The notes under the pieces were generated by a model. It ran no database searches and had not been told where the DNA came from. It saw only the letters and a program-made list of their open reading frames with translations. Shown in pieces: positions 51,952 through 63,782 of a stretch of 64,000 bases of DNA (positions are counted from its first letter, which is position 1; the number at the start of each line of letters is the position of its first letter). A program made the position numbers and the translations under genes. Source of the DNA: Acidobacteriota bacterium (GTDB lineage Bacteria; Acidobacteriota; Blastocatellia; RBC074); contig JACPYM010000010.1 in assembly GCA_016196035.1 (NCBI GenBank), forward strand, positions 62,001 to 126,000. Direction: 5' to 3'.

Positions 51952-53472
51952 ATGAACGGCGAAGAACAAAACGTGTCATCACCAACAGCAAATAAGTCAC
52001 GGGATTTATCAGAGGATGAGGCTGACAAGCCACCGCCACCGCGTGACGAGGCGAGAGAGGCGAGAGAGGCTCGTCGCAAAGAGAATATAAAACGACTCAA
52101 GGAATACTACGATGAGCAATACGATAAATTGGGTATCAAGCTCGACGTAGGCTCCGATGGAATAGAACTGAAAAAAGTTCATGAAAAGACGCCTGATTTT
52201 GTCAGGGCGCAAATTCAACATGATTTTCTCCGGTTAGCGGAAGCAGCAAAGGAGCAAGAGATGCTGGAGCTAGCTCAGCAGATCAAAAGGTTTGACTGGC
52301 GGAGCCTGGGTGTTACGCCGCTTGTGCGTGATCAAGGTGATCGCACGATGACGTGTTGGGCCCATGCCACGACAGCGGCGTTTGAGAGCAGCCTGATGAT
52401 TCAACGCGCCAGAGCTGAGCTAACGGCGAACGGCATTAACAAAAAAATTGCCGAGCAAGATAAAGTTTCTGGGGGCTTCAAAATCTCGTCTACCGGGGGG
52501 CAAAGCACTTTCACATTTGAACCTGCCCTGGCAGACCTCAGACGCTGGATTCAACACCGCCAAGCAGGCCAACACGAGAAAATTCAACTAGACGTAAGAC
52601 GTGTCGTTAAGTTTGTCAAAGCAGCCGTCAAGTCTTCCGAGGAAGCGGCAGAGTATCACGAGAATGCCTTTAAGTATTTTTATGATCAGGGTGCTCCGCT
52701 CGAAGCCTTGATGCTTTATTCCGAAGCCGGTGAGATCACGCTGCAGTTCGAGCAAATCCCCGAAATTGAGATGAAGGAAGGTTCCGCCTTCATCAAGGCA
52801 GTAGCTTGGGATTACGTCACAAAAAATCTAACCATAGACCCGAAAAACCACTTTCCCTCAGGCTCGACTGTTCCTCCGCCTGTAGAAGAAATCAAAGTCG
52901 CTTTGCTGGAATACGGGCCGCTCGTGGTTGGGATGGCTTTGGATAGTAACAGTGAGTTTTCGAAATATAAAAAGCTGCCTCTGGAAAAAACTACAGCGCC
53001 TTCTCTCGTTTTCCCGGAGAAGGATGAGGTAGTCGAACTGGATCTGCCTGATCACGTTTTGTTATTGATTGGTTGGGATGATACGAAAAACGCCTGGATT
53101 GTGCAGAACTCCTACGGCACCGATTGGGGATATTCGTGCGACGACCCGCGCGTCGGCGAAGACGGTTTTTCCCCGACTTGTGGATATGCATACATCAGGT
53201 ATGGGAGCTGCAATATCGGCAGTGTTGCTTCGTGGATAGTCGCTCCTTTGCTGACCGCAGCCCAGGAAGAGGCGATGCGCAGTTTAGCCGCTGATTCAAT
53301 TGCGGCAGCCACCAGATTGGTGAAGCAATCAGCAAATGTTGTTGACCGTGTGACACCCAAATCCACTCAAGCTGCCAGCAATGTGATCCTGAAAGTCATC
53401 AAGTCAATCATTGATGTAATGAAACAAATTGTTACTAGCCTTTTGTCACAGTTCTTAAAGCCTAGGAAGTAA
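51952..53472 (+). CDS. Papain-like (C1) cysteine protease domain protein
   Basis: 506 residues. A charged, helical N-terminus (DEAREAREARRKENIKRLKE) is followed by a C1 peptidase core: oxyanion Gln and catalytic Cys in VRDQGDRTMTCWAHATTAAF, catalytic His in DLPDHVLLLIGWDD and Asn in AWIVQNSYGTDWGYSC. A long insert of about 200 residues separates the Cys and His parts. No signal peptide is visible at the chosen ATG (51952, AGAGAGA upstream). The C-terminal ~60 residues are an amphipathic helix-rich tail (VIKSIIDVMKQIVTSLLSQF). Bacterial intracellular papain-like enzymes are known in effector and self-cleavage systems; its target is unknown. Confidence 0.82.
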   Translation: MNGEEQNVSSPTANKSRDLSEDEADKPPPPRDEAREAREARRKENIKRLKEYYDEQYDKLGIKLDVGSDGIELKKVHEKTPDFVRAQIQHDFLRLAEAAKEQEMLELAQQIKRFDWRSLGVTPLVRDQGDRTMTCWAHATTAAFESSLMIQRARAELTANGINKKIAEQDKVSGGFKISSTGGQSTFTFEPALADLRRWIQHRQAGQHEKIQLDVRRVVKFVKAAVKSSEEAAEYHENAFKYFYDQGAPLEALMLYSEAGEITLQFEQIPEIEMKEGSAFIKAVAWDYVTKNLTIDPKNHFPSGSTVPPPVEEIKVALLEYGPLVVGMALDSNSEFSKYKKLPLEKTTAPSLVFPEKDEVVELDLPDHVLLLIGWDDTKNAWIVQNSYGTDWGYSCDDPRVGEDGFSPTCGYAYIRYGSCNIGSVASWIVAPLLTAAQEEAMRSLAADSIAAATRLVKQSANVVDRVTPKSTQAASNVILKVIKSIIDVMKQIVTSLLSQFLKPRK

Positions 53473-53491
53473 CGTGTACTACTTGAAGATG

Positions 53492-53523
53492 CCTCTACTT
53501 TGTTCCTCTACTTTGTTCCTCTA
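53492..53523. repeat. 13-bp direct repeats
   Basis: CCTCTACTTTGTT occurs twice in tandem, followed by a partial third copy. It lies in the 350-base gap before icd, which otherwise holds an inverted repeat (GTCCCGT / ACGGGAC, 53566-53606) and the icd promoter. Confidence 0.7.
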
Positions 53524-53620
53524 CGAATGCCTCCTATAGCCCGCAGATTGCTCATACCAATGATTGTCCCGTCACGGTGAGAACGGCCAAAAGGCTTATA
53601 CGGGACAGCCTCGCTACTTC

Positions 53621-53650
53621 TTGACAGTCCGTCAAACCGGTTGCTAGACT
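53621..53650 (+). promoter_or_regulatory. Sigma-70-type promoter of icd
   Basis: TTGACA at 53621-53626, an 18-base spacer and TAGACT at 53645-53650, about 170 bases upstream of the icd ATG. Confidence 0.65.
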
Positions 53651-53823
53651 GCCTGTCTTTTCGTCACGGTTGATCGCCGGTACGTTTTTTCCGAGCAGCA
53701 ATTTGTCAGAGAGGAAAGCGGTGCGGACGCGCCTGAACCGGTGTGCGGCCTGCGCTTGTCTTAAGCATTGCCTGCCTGTATCGCCACTAAGTTTTTGAAC
53801 GTTCTGTAAGGAGTGTTGTTTTC

Positions 53824-55065
53824 ATGCCTGTTTTTAATGGAATCGAAACCCCCGCCGACGGCAAGCGGATCACCGTGCAAAACGGCCAGCTTGTCGTCCC
53901 CGATAACCCTATCATCCCCTTTATCGAAGGCGATGGCATCGGACGCGACATCTGGCGCGCCTCGGTGCGTGTGTTTGACGCCGCCGTTGAGAAAGCTTAT
54001 GGCGGGCAACGCCGTGTGGCTTGGTACGAAGTTTTTGCGGGTGAAAAAGCCTTTACCAAATTCAATGAATGGCTGCCTAAAGGCACGCTGGACGCCATTC
54101 AGCATTTCGTGGTAGCGATCAAGGGGCCGTTGACGACGCCGGTGGGTGGCGGCATTCGTTCGTTGAATGTGTCGTTGCGTCAGGTGCTTGATCTGTACGC
54201 CTGTGTGCGCCCGGTGCGCTATTTCAACGGCGTGGGTGCGCCGGTCAAACATCCTGAGAAACTGGACGTGGTGATCTTCCGCGAGAACACCGAAGATGTT
54301 TATGCGGGTATCGAGTTCCAGGAAGGCTCTGACCGGGCCAGGAAGCTGATTGAGTTTCTGCGCGATTACGGCTATCAAATCAATGAGGATTCGGGCATCG
54401 GCATCAAGCCGATTTCGATCACGGCGACGAAAAACCTGGTGCGCCGCGCGATCAAATACGCCATCGCCCGTAACAAGACCGTCGTCACACTCGTGCACAA
54501 GGGCAATATCATGAAGTACACGGAAGGCGCCTTCCGTGACTGGGGCTATCAACTCGCTAAAGAAGAGTTCCGCGCGCACATCGTGACCGAGGACGAGTTG
54601 TGGAAAGACCACAACGGCAAATTGCCTGAAGGCAAAGTGTTGATTAATGACCGCATCGCCGATGCAATGTTCCAGCAGGTGTTGCTGCGTCCTGACGAGT
54701 ATCAAGTGATTGCCACGCCCAATCTGAATGGCGATTACCTATCGGATGCTTGTGCGGCGCAGGTCGGCGGCTTGGGGCTCGCGCCCGGTGCGAACATCGG
54801 CGACAACGCGGCAGTGTTTGAGGCGACGCACGGCACCGCACCGAAATACGCCGATAAAGATGTGATCAATCCGGGTTCGGTGATGCTCTCAGGCGTGATG
54901 ATGTTCGAGCACATGGGTTGGGACGAAGCGGCCAAACTCATCATTGACGGTATTGTCAAAACGATTGACCAGAAACGTGTCACCTACGATCTAGAACGCC
55001 AGATGGAAGGCGCGACCAAGGTCAAGACGAGTGAATTCGGCGACGCGATTATTGAGAATATGTGA
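53824..55065 (+). CDS. icd: Isocitrate dehydrogenase, NADP-dependent
   Basis: 413 residues. Converts isocitrate to 2-oxoglutarate in the TCA cycle. The E. coli-type enzyme is recognised by [16 protein letters not shown], the substrate loop [20 protein letters not shown] (containing the Ser that is phosphorylated by IDH kinase in E. coli), [13 protein letters not shown] and the end [27 protein letters not shown] holds the Lys-Tyr pair that selects NADP. It is followed by mdh and preceded by a good promoter, so the two TCA genes may be co-transcribed through a palindromic spacer. Confidence 0.96.
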   Translation: MPVFNGIETPADGKRITVQNGQLVVPDNPIIPFIEGDGIGRDIWRASVRVFDAAVEKAYGGQRRVAWYEVFAGEKAFTKFNEWLPKGTLDAIQHFVVAIKGPLTTPVGGGIRSLNVSLRQVLDLYACVRPVRYFNGVGAPVKHPEKLDVVIFRENTEDVYAGIEFQEGSDRARKLIEFLRDYGYQINEDSGIGIKPISITATKNLVRRAIKYAIARNKTVVTLVHKGNIMKYTEGAFRDWGYQLAKEEFRAHIVTEDELWKDHNGKLPEGKVLINDRIADAMFQQVLLRPDEYQVIATPNLNGDYLSDACAAQVGGLGLAPGANIGDNAAVFEATHGTAPKYADKDVINPGSVMLSGVMMFEHMGWDEAAKLIIDGIVKTIDQKRVTYDLERQMEGATKVKTSEFGDAIIENM

Positions 55066-55074
55066 ATGAGGGAC

Positions 55075-56087
<1,013 letters not shown>

Positions 56088-56121
56088 GCAGTTTGAATTT
56101 TGCGTGAGCTGACTTAAGCGT

Positions 56122-56176
56122 GGCTGCCGCAACCTCGAACGCCCTTGAGGCAACGAGTTTGCGGCAGTCGCGTTTT
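56122..56176 (+). terminator. Terminator after mdh
   Basis: CTGCCGCAA-CTCG pairs with CGAG-TTGCGGCAG (one central mismatch) and is followed by TCGCGTTTTATTG, about 35 bases after the mdh stop and before greA. Confidence 0.6.
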
Positions 56177-56216
56177 ATTGTTGGGCTGTGCCAAAGCCCA
56201 GGGGAGGAAGTACCAA

Positions 56217-56702
56217 GTGAGTGAAGAAGTCAAAGAACTGAGCGGTAAAGAGAAAATTCTGGCCGAACTGAAAACGCTCGAATACGAATTCACGGTCGAA
56301 TTGCCACGCGCCTTGCGCACAGCAGCAGCGCTGGGCGACCTGTCGGAAAATTCCGAATACAAATATGCTCGCGAGCGGCAGGATTACGTGCGCGCGCGCA
56401 TCCGCAATTTGCAACAGCAAATGGCGAAGCTCTCGAGCATTGACCTCAGCCGCTTGCCCCATGACCGCGCTTCGTATGGTTCGACCCTGGTGCTCAAAGA
56501 TTTGAATCGCGGCGAAGAGGCCACCTACCGCCTGGTGACACCGGAAGAAGCCGATTACGAAAAAGGGCTGATCTCGACTGCTTCGCCGATTGGCAAAAGT
56601 CTGCTTAACAAAGAAGAGGGCGACGAGGTCAAAGTCCAAACGCCCAACGGCGTGCGCACTTTCGAGATTGTCACACTGCGCACCATTCACGATGAAGATT
56701 AG
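56217..56702 (+). CDS. greA: Transcript cleavage factor GreA/GreB family
   Basis: 161 residues. The N-terminal coiled coil carries the acidic tip [16 protein letters not shown], which enters the RNA polymerase secondary channel to stimulate cleavage of backtracked RNA. The C-terminal FKBP-like domain ends ...[18 protein letters not shown]. The start is GTG at 56217, next to GGGGAGGAAG; upstream codons in frame overlap the terminator and do not fit the family. Confidence 0.93.
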   Translation: MSEEVKELSGKEKILAELKTLEYEFTVELPRALRTAAALGDLSENSEYKYARERQDYVRARIRNLQQQMAKLSSIDLSRLPHDRASYGSTLVLKDLNRGEEATYRLVTPEEADYEKGLISTASPIGKSLLNKEEGDEVKVQTPNGVRTFEIVTLRTIHDED

Positions 56703-56750
56703 CCCTGCTGGTTTGAAAGCTGGCTTGAGATTGAAACGGAGGCCGTTTCT

Positions 56751-57119
56751 TTGTCCTTTCAAAAACAACATCTTTTCCAACGGTTACTGACGGTCGCCCT
56801 GTTGCTTGGGGTTTTTATGCTGAGCGCGGGGACGATTATGTTTTTGGCCTGGCGTGGCCGCACGGTTTATGTGCCGAACGTGATCGGCAAAACGGAAGCG
56901 GCGGCGGCGGAAGAATTGGAAGACGCGGGCTTGCGCTTGCAACGCAAAGGCCGTGCGCACAACGACCAGATTCCGCTGGATGCCGTTTGCGATCAATCGC
57001 CGACAGCGGGATCAGTGGTGAAAACGGGGCAGTTGGTGCGCGTCAGTCTGAGCTTGGGCGCACCGCCCGGTGAGACCAAACCGGAGAAGAAGACCGCCAG
57101 CAAAAGCGCCAGCCGTTAG
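56751..57119 (+). CDS. Single-PASTA-domain membrane protein
   Basis: 122 residues. One membrane helix (about 12-34, [20 protein letters not shown]) is followed by a PASTA domain: [30 protein letters not shown], and [20 protein letters not shown]. The tail is basic and disordered. PASTA domains bind peptidoglycan or partner proteins, usually in kinases or PBPs; a free one may serve cell-wall tasks (inference). The start is probably TTG at 56751 with GGAGG about 10 bases upstream. Confidence 0.8.
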   Translation: MSFQKQHLFQRLLTVALLLGVFMLSAGTIMFLAWRGRTVYVPNVIGKTEAAAAEELEDAGLRLQRKGRAHNDQIPLDAVCDQSPTAGSVVKTGQLVRVSLSLGAPPGETKPEKKTASKSASR

Positions 57120-57223
57120 CTGAGGGCTGGATTAATTCCGGGCAAGGCGGACTGCAAGAATCCGGTTTTGAGGCGTTCACTGCTTGCCGTCCACGAATTC
57201 CAACTACATCACAGACGTTTTGC

Positions 57224-57922
57224 ATGGCAACTTCCCACTTGATCGAACTCGCGCCCTCTATCCTTTCGGCGGACTTTACCCGCTTGGGCGAGCAACTCGC
57301 CACGGTGGAGCAGGCTGGCGCGGACATTGTTCACGTGGACGTGATGGACGGGCATTTCGTCCCGAATCTGACGCTCGGCCCCGTCATCGTCGAATGGGTG
57401 CGCCGGGCGACACGGTTGCCGATTGACACCCACTTGATGATCGAAGACCCCGACAAATACATCGGGGCCTTTGCTAAGGCGGGCGCGCATATGATTTCGG
57501 TGCATCCCGAAGCGACCTATCATTTGCACCGCACGCTCAATTACATCCGGCAGGCGGGTTGTCAGGCGGGCGTTGTGCTCAATCCGGCCACGCCGCTCAG
57601 CGCCATCGAAGAGGTGCTGGGCGAACTGGATTATGTGCTGGTGATGTCGGTCAATCCGGGCTTTGGCGGGCAAAAATTCATTCCGGCGGCATTGAATAAG
57701 TTGCGCCGCTTGCGCACGCTGCTGCAGGCACGCCGCTTGCCCGTGCGTCTTGAAATTGACGGCGGCGTGACAGTTCAGAATGCCGCTGAAGTGGTGGCGG
57801 CGGGGGCTGAAATACTGGTGGCCGGCTCCGCGATTTTCGGCCAGCCTGATCCGGCGGCGGCCGTGCGTCAGTTGCGCGCGGCTGCGGAAGCGGCGACAAT
57901 GCCGCCTCGCCAATTCGCTTGA
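57224..57922 (+). CDS. rpe: Ribulose-phosphate 3-epimerase
   Basis: 232 residues, a TIM barrel. Signatures: [36 protein letters not shown] (metal-site His and Asp), [23 protein letters not shown] and [12 protein letters not shown]. Interconverts ribulose 5-phosphate and xylulose 5-phosphate in the pentose phosphate pathway. ATG at 57224. Confidence 0.96.
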   Translation: MATSHLIELAPSILSADFTRLGEQLATVEQAGADIVHVDVMDGHFVPNLTLGPVIVEWVRRATRLPIDTHLMIEDPDKYIGAFAKAGAHMISVHPEATYHLHRTLNYIRQAGCQAGVVLNPATPLSAIEEVLGELDYVLVMSVNPGFGGQKFIPAALNKLRRLRTLLQARRLPVRLEIDGGVTVQNAAEVVAAGAEILVAGSAIFGQPDPAAAVRQLRAAAEAATMPPRQFA

Positions 57923-57990
57923 GTGCTGGCTTGAAACCACTGACTTGAAACCGGCAGACGACAAATCGCTTTTCATAGGAGTTTGCGTTT

Positions 57991-59172
57991 ATGACATCCA
58001 AACGACTTGTCCTCACAATTCTGGCGCTGACGTTTGCGCTGGCCGCTTGCGGCGGCAAAGGCAAGGTCAAGAACGAGAACGAATACAAACCGGGCCGCGA
58101 TAAAGAGCTATACGAAACGGCTGAGACGAAGCTCAAAAAAGGCCGGTTTGACGAAGCGCGCTTGCTCTATAACGTCGTGATCACGACGTACCCCGACAGC
58201 GAATACTTGCCGCTCTCCAAACTTTCCATCGCCGATTCGTTTTACCTGGAAGGCGGTTCCAGCAATCTGGAGCAGGCCATCGGCGGGTACAAGGATTTCG
58301 CCCAATACTTCCCGACGCATCCGCTGACCTGCGCGGTCAAACTCAAGATCGCCCATTCGCACATGCGCCAGATGAACGCGTTCAACCGCGACTGGACACC
58401 GGCCAAGAAAGCCGAGCTGCAATTGAAAGCCACCGAAATCAGTTGCCGGAATTCGCCGCTATTGACGCAGATTCAACAAAATCTGGATGAGGTGCGGCAG
58501 TTGCTCGGTTTGCACGAGCGCGAAATCGGCAACTTTTACATGGAGAATCGCAAAGCGTATAAAGCCGCCGAGGGCCGCTTCCGCGAAATCGTCAACAACT
58601 ATCCCAATTTCACCTACCGGGATGAAGCGCTTTACAAACTCGGCGTGGCCTTGATCGAACAGGAGCAGCCCGAAGAGGCGTCGCAGTATTTCACCGATTT
58701 GCTCAAAAAATTCCCGAAGAGCGAGCATGCCGCAGACGCCAGGAAATACCTGGAAAAACTCGGCAAGCCCATTCCTGAAGCTGATCCGGACGCCGTCACG
58801 CCGGAACGTCCGGGGCGCGTGGGCCGGATGAAACTGATCCTGGGCATGAACGATTTGGATATTTCCAAAGACGGCGTGCTGGTCAGCAAAGAAGGGGACA
58901 CCAAAGCCGACGAAGCCGAGAAGCTGCAAAAACCGATTGAAGCCGTCGGTGGCGTCGGTTCCGTGCGCGCTTCGACCAAAGGCCCCTCGAATACACCCGC
59001 TGCGCCTGGGACTGAAGCGGCCAGCGTTGCAGAGACGGCGAAGACCAACGGGAAAGCCGCTGCCGCAACCGAGAAAACGGTGACGCCGGAAAAGAAGGTC
59101 AACGACAAGGACAACAAGGCCAAAGACGACAAAAAGAAAAAGAAGAAAGGCGTCTTGGGGATTTTCAAATAA
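57991..59172 (+). CDS. bamD: Outer-membrane assembly lipoprotein BamD
   Basis: 393 residues. A lipobox ([12 protein letters not shown], lipidated C20) follows a short signal. Residues 35-250 hold TPR units typical of BamD ([40 protein letters not shown], and [20 protein letters not shown]). The last ~140 residues are a low-complexity, Ala/Lys/Glu-rich tail not found in the short proteobacterial form. Helps fold beta-barrel proteins such as the TonB receptor in this window. Confidence 0.88.
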   Translation: MTSKRLVLTILALTFALAACGGKGKVKNENEYKPGRDKELYETAETKLKKGRFDEARLLYNVVITTYPDSEYLPLSKLSIADSFYLEGGSSNLEQAIGGYKDFAQYFPTHPLTCAVKLKIAHSHMRQMNAFNRDWTPAKKAELQLKATEISCRNSPLLTQIQQNLDEVRQLLGLHEREIGNFYMENRKAYKAAEGRFREIVNNYPNFTYRDEALYKLGVALIEQEQPEEASQYFTDLLKKFPKSEHAADARKYLEKLGKPIPEADPDAVTPERPGRVGRMKLILGMNDLDISKDGVLVSKEGDTKADEAEKLQKPIEAVGGVGSVRASTKGPSNTPAAPGTEAASVAETAKTNGKAAAATEKTVTPEKKVNDKDNKAKDDKKKKKKGVLGIFK

Positions 59173-59201
59173 GCCCTTTGCCCAAGTCATTTCGAACCCG
59201 T

Positions 59202-59245
59202 CAGCAAAGACACAAGGCGCAGGCTTTGTGTCTTTTGCTGTTTGT
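59202..59245 (+). terminator. Intrinsic terminator after bamD
   Basis: AGCAAAGACACAA pairs with TTGTGTCTTTTGCT around a short GC loop, followed by GTTTGTGG. The rest of the gap to 59481 shows nothing recognisable. Confidence 0.65.
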
Positions 59246-59481
59246 GGTAAAAAGCGCCAGCCGGTTTGCCGTCATCATGGGTTCCAGGCAGAGCAGACAG
59301 GTGCAAGATTCAGAAATACGGGCGACTCTTTCCGCACAAACGACACAGTTCCACTGGAAAAATATACCGCAGACGATTCGTCTGCGGATGGCTTGGGCAT
59401 TGCAGGCAGAGCGGGCGCATCGCTGATTTCCCGCCTGCGTGAAGCGAAAGTTTGGGCTTGATATGAACGACGGAGGCTAAC

Positions 59482-60555
59482 GTGGGATATAAAATTTTGC
59501 TGGCCGATGACAGCGTGACCGTGCAGAAGATCGTCACCTTGACGTTTAGCGACGAAGGCGTGGATGTCGTCCCGGTCAACAGCGGTGACGAAGCGATCAG
59601 CCGCTTGCATTACATGCATCCGGCCTTGGTGATGGCCGATGTCTCGCTGCCCGGCAAGAACGGCTATGAAATCTGTGAGTTCGTTAAGCATCATCCCGAA
59701 CTTAAAAATACGCCGGTCATTTTGCTCGTGCCCGCCTTCGAGCCGTTTGACGAAGAGCGCGCCGCCCGTGTCGGCGCCGATCATCATTTGACCAAGCCTT
59801 TCCAATCCATTCGCACCCTGATTGCCACGGTCAAGAATCTGATCGAACCGCCTGCGCCAGCGGCTCTGCCACCGCTTGCCTGGCCGACCACGCAAGCCCC
59901 GGCCACTGCCGCAACCAACGGCACGCATACAGAAGCCGAACTGCTGGCCGACGCGCCGGACACCGGCGATTTGCCGCCCGCGCCGACCACCACGCCAAGC
60001 GCACCGGCAACCGTTGCGCCGCCGGTCGTCACGGTTACCGCAACGGTCAGCGAGCCGGTCAACGAGTTGCCGAAAACCGAAACCGGTTCACCGGCATTTT
60101 TCGCCTCCGTCGGCGCCGCGCCTGTGGCGGCGGCCATAGACAATGCCTCTTACGCTAACCCGCTCGAACTGGATGATGTGCTGGAGCTGGATGATGTGTT
60201 GCCGCCCGCGCCGCTCATCGTCGCCTCGCCTAGATTTGTGACGCCGGTGGTCACACCCATTGGCACGATCACCCAGGCCGTCAAACTGACTTCGGTCGAA
60301 GCCGTGACGACGACCAGCATTCCGCAAAGCGTCATTGACGACATCGCCGCGCGCGTCACCGCGCAAGTCTCGCTGCAACTCTCGGCGCAGTTTTCGCAAT
60401 TCGCCACCCAGATGTTCGAGCATCTGACCACGCGGCTGGCCCAGGACATCGCACCGCGCCTCGCCAATGAAGTGCTGGCGTGTCTGAATCAGCCGTCTGT
60501 GCCAGCGCCCGTTGTGCCACGGACGGAAGTGACAGACGCGGTGCTGGATATTTAA
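59482..60555 (+). CDS. Response regulator with long Pro/Ala-rich linker and helical C-terminus
   Basis: 357 residues. Receiver domain 1-120: [14 protein letters not shown] acidic pair, phospho-acceptor D53 in VMADVSLPG and K105 in HHLTKPF. Residues ~125-230 are a low-complexity Pro/Ala/Thr linker that contains a tandem [13 protein letters not shown]. The C-terminal ~90 residues are helical ([20 protein letters not shown] then [13 protein letters not shown]). No DNA-binding motif is seen, so an output by protein contact is likely, as in FrzS-like or polarity regulators (inference). The start is GTG with CGGAGG upstream. Confidence 0.82.
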   Translation: MGYKILLADDSVTVQKIVTLTFSDEGVDVVPVNSGDEAISRLHYMHPALVMADVSLPGKNGYEICEFVKHHPELKNTPVILLVPAFEPFDEERAARVGADHHLTKPFQSIRTLIATVKNLIEPPAPAALPPLAWPTTQAPATAATNGTHTEAELLADAPDTGDLPPAPTTTPSAPATVAPPVVTVTATVSEPVNELPKTETGSPAFFASVGAAPVAAAIDNASYANPLELDDVLELDDVLPPAPLIVASPRFVTPVVTPIGTITQAVKLTSVEAVTTTSIPQSVIDDIAARVTAQVSLQLSAQFSQFATQMFEHLTTRLAQDIAPRLANEVLACLNQPSVPAPVVPRTEVTDAVLDI

Positions 60556-60641
60556 CGGTAATTCGCAGGGGGTTTTCGTTGGAAGAAACCGCCCCTGGCA
60601 GTCACGGCTTTAGTCGTTCGGCGTGGCGCCTGGACAAATAT

Positions 60642-60764
60642 AGGACTTACGCAAAACGCGAGCGAGATTGCCACAGAGGCACAGAGACACAGAGCTTTTT
60701 TACAGTGTTGGTGGAGTTCTCTGTTTTCCTCTGTGCCTCTGTGGCAAATCTTTGCGTAAGTCCT
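60642..60764. mobile_element. Palindromic element, CACAGAGGCAC family, copy 3 (best preserved)
   Basis: Perfect 14-bp terminal inverted repeats AGGACTTACGCAAA (60642-60655) and TTTGCGTAAGTCCT (60751-60764). The inner arms TTGCCACAGAGGCACAGAG and CCTCTGTGCCTCTGTGGCAA are again mirror images. Flanks AAATA on both sides may be a target duplication (uncertain). No gene is seen in 60556-60995. Confidence 0.82.
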
Positions 60765-60995
60765 GAAATAAATTCGTCACTACCAGGGGCGGCTTTCTTT
60801 CTGATCGGCCATTCTTCAGCGAAGGGGTGTCCGTCAAAGCTTTGCGCAGGGTTGCGCTACCCGCGCCCAGCGGTTTGTTGCTGCGCGTGCGCAAAAAGTT
60901 GACGCATACCTCAGCGAAGTCCTCGGTTGTCAGTTCACGCCCGATTAGCGATACTTACGCCCTTATTCGCATCGCTCGAAACCTCCCAGACGATT

Positions 60996-63767
60996 ATGGA
61001 AATTCCGAAAACCTACGAACCCAAAGACTGCGAAGGCCGCTGGTATCCCGAATGGGAACAGAATCGCTACTTCACGCCCGAAACCAACCTCGACCCCAAA
61101 GCGCCCGTGTTTACGATGGTCATTCCGCCGCCCAACGTGACGGGTTATCTGCACATGGGCCATGCCCTCAATCACACGCTGCAAGACGTGCTGGCGCGTT
61201 GGCGGCGTATGTCGGGCGACCGTGTCTTGTGGCTGCCCGGCACCGACCACGCGGGCATCGCCACGCAAATGGTGGTCGAACGCCAGTTGGAAAAAGAAGG
61301 CACTTCGCGCCGCGCGCTGGGTCGCGAAAAATTCGTCGAACGCGTCTGGCAATGGAAGGCGCATTCGGGCGGCACCATTCAAAAGCAGATGCGCATCGTC
61401 GGCGATTCGGTGGATTGGATGCGCGAACGCTTCACGATGGATGACGGCCTATCGAACGCGGTCAAGGAAGTCTTTGTGCGCCTCTCTGACGAAGGGTTGA
61501 TCTATCGCGGCGAATACATGGTCAACTGGTCGCCCGGTTTGCAGACAGCGATTTCCGATCTGGAAGTCGAGATGAAAGCGGTCAAAGGCCACCTCTGGCA
61601 CATCGCCTATCCCATCGGCAACGCCGTGACCGAACGCGTCGAAGGTTTGGCTGAAGCTTACGCAACGGTAAATGAAGGCGAACAGAAATCCGGTTTGCTC
61701 TCGACACCCGCAGGCGATTTCATCGTCGTGGCGACGACGCGGCCCGAAACGATGCTGGGCGATACCGCGATTGCTTTCAATCCGCACGATGAGCGTTATC
61801 AAGCGGTCATTGGCAAACAGACGAGGCTGCCGCTGGTCGGACGCGAGATTCCGTTTATCCAAGACGAGATTGTCGAAAAGGAGTTCGGCACCGGCTTCGT
61901 CAAAGTCACGCCCGCGCACGATCCGAACGATTTTGCGATGGGCAAACGCCATAAACTCGAATTCATCCAGGTCATCGGCAAGGATGCCAAGATCACCGAC
62001 GCCGCGCCCGCAAAGTATCGCGGCCTGACGCGCGAAGCCGCCCGCAAACAGGTCATCGCCGATCTGGAAGAACTCGGCCTGTTGCTCAAGACCGAAGACT
62101 ATTCACACAACGTCGGTCATTGCCAACGCAGCGGCACCGTCGTCGAACCGCTGCTCTCGACGCAATGGTTCATGCGCATGAAGGAACTCGCCGAACCCGC
62201 CATCGCCGCCGTCCGCGAGGGCCGCACGCGCATCATCCCCGAAAGCGTCAGCAAAATTTATTTCAACTGGCTGGAGAACATTCAAGACTGGTGCATCTCG
62301 CGCCAACTTTGGTGGGGCCATCGCATTCCGGCTTGGTACACGCCCGACGGCCAGATCATCGTCGCGCGTGACGAGGCCGAAGCGCGCGAACGGTTGCAGG
62401 CGCGCGGTCTCGATCCCACCATCGCGTTAACGGAAGACGAAGACGTGCTGGACACCTGGTTCTCGTCGCAACTCTGGCCGTTCTCGACACTGGGCTGGCC
62501 GGAAAGTGATGAAGACCTGCGGCAGTATTACCCGACCTCGGTGCTGGTCACGGCCAACGATATCATCTTTTTCTGGGTGGCGCGGATGATGATGATGGGC
62601 CTGAAATTCATGGGCGAAGTGCCGTTCCGCACGGTTTACATCAACGCCCTCGTGCTCGATCCGCACGGCCAGAAGATGTCGAAGACCAAGGGCAACGTGG
62701 TTGATCCGCTCGACGTGTTCGACAAATACGGCACCGACGCCGCGCGCTTTGCGCTGACCGCTGCTTCGACCGCTGGACTGACGCTGACCTTGCAGGAATC
62801 GAAGCTCGAATCGGCGCGCAACTTCGCCAACAAGATTTGGAACGCCACGCGGTTCGTGCTGATGAATTGCGACGAAATCTTTGAGAGCGGCGAACCGGTC
62901 GAATGGGAAGCTGAACTCGCGCCGCCCGAATTGGCCGACCTCTGGATTTTGAGTCGCTTTAACCATGTTGCGCTCGACGTACACGACGCGCTGGCCGAAT
63001 TTCGCTTCCACGAAGCGGCGGCGCTGCTTTATCACTTCTTCTGGGACAATTTCTGCGACTGGTACCTGGAACTGTCCAAACCGCTCGTCACGGCCAAAGA
63101 GCGCACGCCGCAAAGCACCGCAGCCAAACGCCGCATCATCTACATTCTCGAACGCAGCTTACGCCTGTTGCATCCACTCATGCCCTTCATCACCGAAGAG
63201 CTTTGGCAACGACTGCCGGGCATCAATAACCAGAAAGGCGAAACCATTTGCCTGGCCGACTTCCCGCAACACAACGCCGCGCAATTAGACGGGCGCGCCG
63301 AGCGTGAGATGGAACTGGTGATCGAACTCGTCACCAAACTGCGCAGCATCCGCGCTACGTTTCAAATTGTGCCTTCGGTACTGCTGAAAGCCCAAATCGC
63401 GCCTGCCGACGCTGCCGTTCAAGCGGTCATTGAAAAAATGACGCCCCACATCCAGCGCCTCGCACGCATCGAGGAATTGCAACTGGTCGAACAACTTGTC
63501 GCCGAAAAAGGCTGCGCACGCGCCGTCATTGCGGGTGCAGAAGTTTCGGTCCCGCTCGCCGGCTTGATTGATTTCGACAAAGAGAAAGCGCGCCTCGATA
63601 AAGAAGCAGGGAAGCTGGCGAACGAATTGGCTGGACTGGAAAAACGCTTGGGCAATGCTGATTTCATCAGCCGCGCTGCCGCTGATGTGGTTGAAACTTC
63701 GCGTGCCCGCGCCGCTGAGTTGCAAGAGCAGATCGCCAAGTTGCAGGCAATGATTGCTGCGTTGTAA
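60996..63767 (+). CDS. valS: Valyl-tRNA synthetase
   Basis: 923 residues. Class I motifs are [16 protein letters not shown] (HIGH, 53-56) and [13 protein letters not shown] (KMSKS, 560-564). The editing domain lies between them ([12 protein letters not shown], then [10 protein letters not shown]). The C-terminal ~65 residues form the coiled coil that binds tRNA-Val. The start at 60996 ([10 protein letters not shown]) is chosen because homology begins there; the open frame upstream is not family-like. Confidence 0.96.
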   Translation: MEIPKTYEPKDCEGRWYPEWEQNRYFTPETNLDPKAPVFTMVIPPPNVTGYLHMGHALNHTLQDVLARWRRMSGDRVLWLPGTDHAGIATQMVVERQLEKEGTSRRALGREKFVERVWQWKAHSGGTIQKQMRIVGDSVDWMRERFTMDDGLSNAVKEVFVRLSDEGLIYRGEYMVNWSPGLQTAISDLEVEMKAVKGHLWHIAYPIGNAVTERVEGLAEAYATVNEGEQKSGLLSTPAGDFIVVATTRPETMLGDTAIAFNPHDERYQAVIGKQTRLPLVGREIPFIQDEIVEKEFGTGFVKVTPAHDPNDFAMGKRHKLEFIQVIGKDAKITDAAPAKYRGLTREAARKQVIADLEELGLLLKTEDYSHNVGHCQRSGTVVEPLLSTQWFMRMKELAEPAIAAVREGRTRIIPESVSKIYFNWLENIQDWCISRQLWWGHRIPAWYTPDGQIIVARDEAEARERLQARGLDPTIALTEDEDVLDTWFSSQLWPFSTLGWPESDEDLRQYYPTSVLVTANDIIFFWVARMMMMGLKFMGEVPFRTVYINALVLDPHGQKMSKTKGNVVDPLDVFDKYGTDAARFALTAASTAGLTLTLQESKLESARNFANKIWNATRFVLMNCDEIFESGEPVEWEAELAPPELADLWILSRFNHVALDVHDALAEFRFHEAAALLYHFFWDNFCDWYLELSKPLVTAKERTPQSTAAKRRIIYILERSLRLLHPLMPFITEELWQRLPGINNQKGETICLADFPQHNAAQLDGRAEREMELVIELVTKLRSIRATFQIVPSVLLKAQIAPADAAVQAVIEKMTPHIQRLARIEELQLVEQLVAEKGCARAVIAGAEVSVPLAGLIDFDKEKARLDKEAGKLANELAGLEKRLGNADFISRAAADVVETSRARAAELQEQIAKLQAMIAAL

Positions 63768-63782
63768 GGCGGGTAAAACCTG

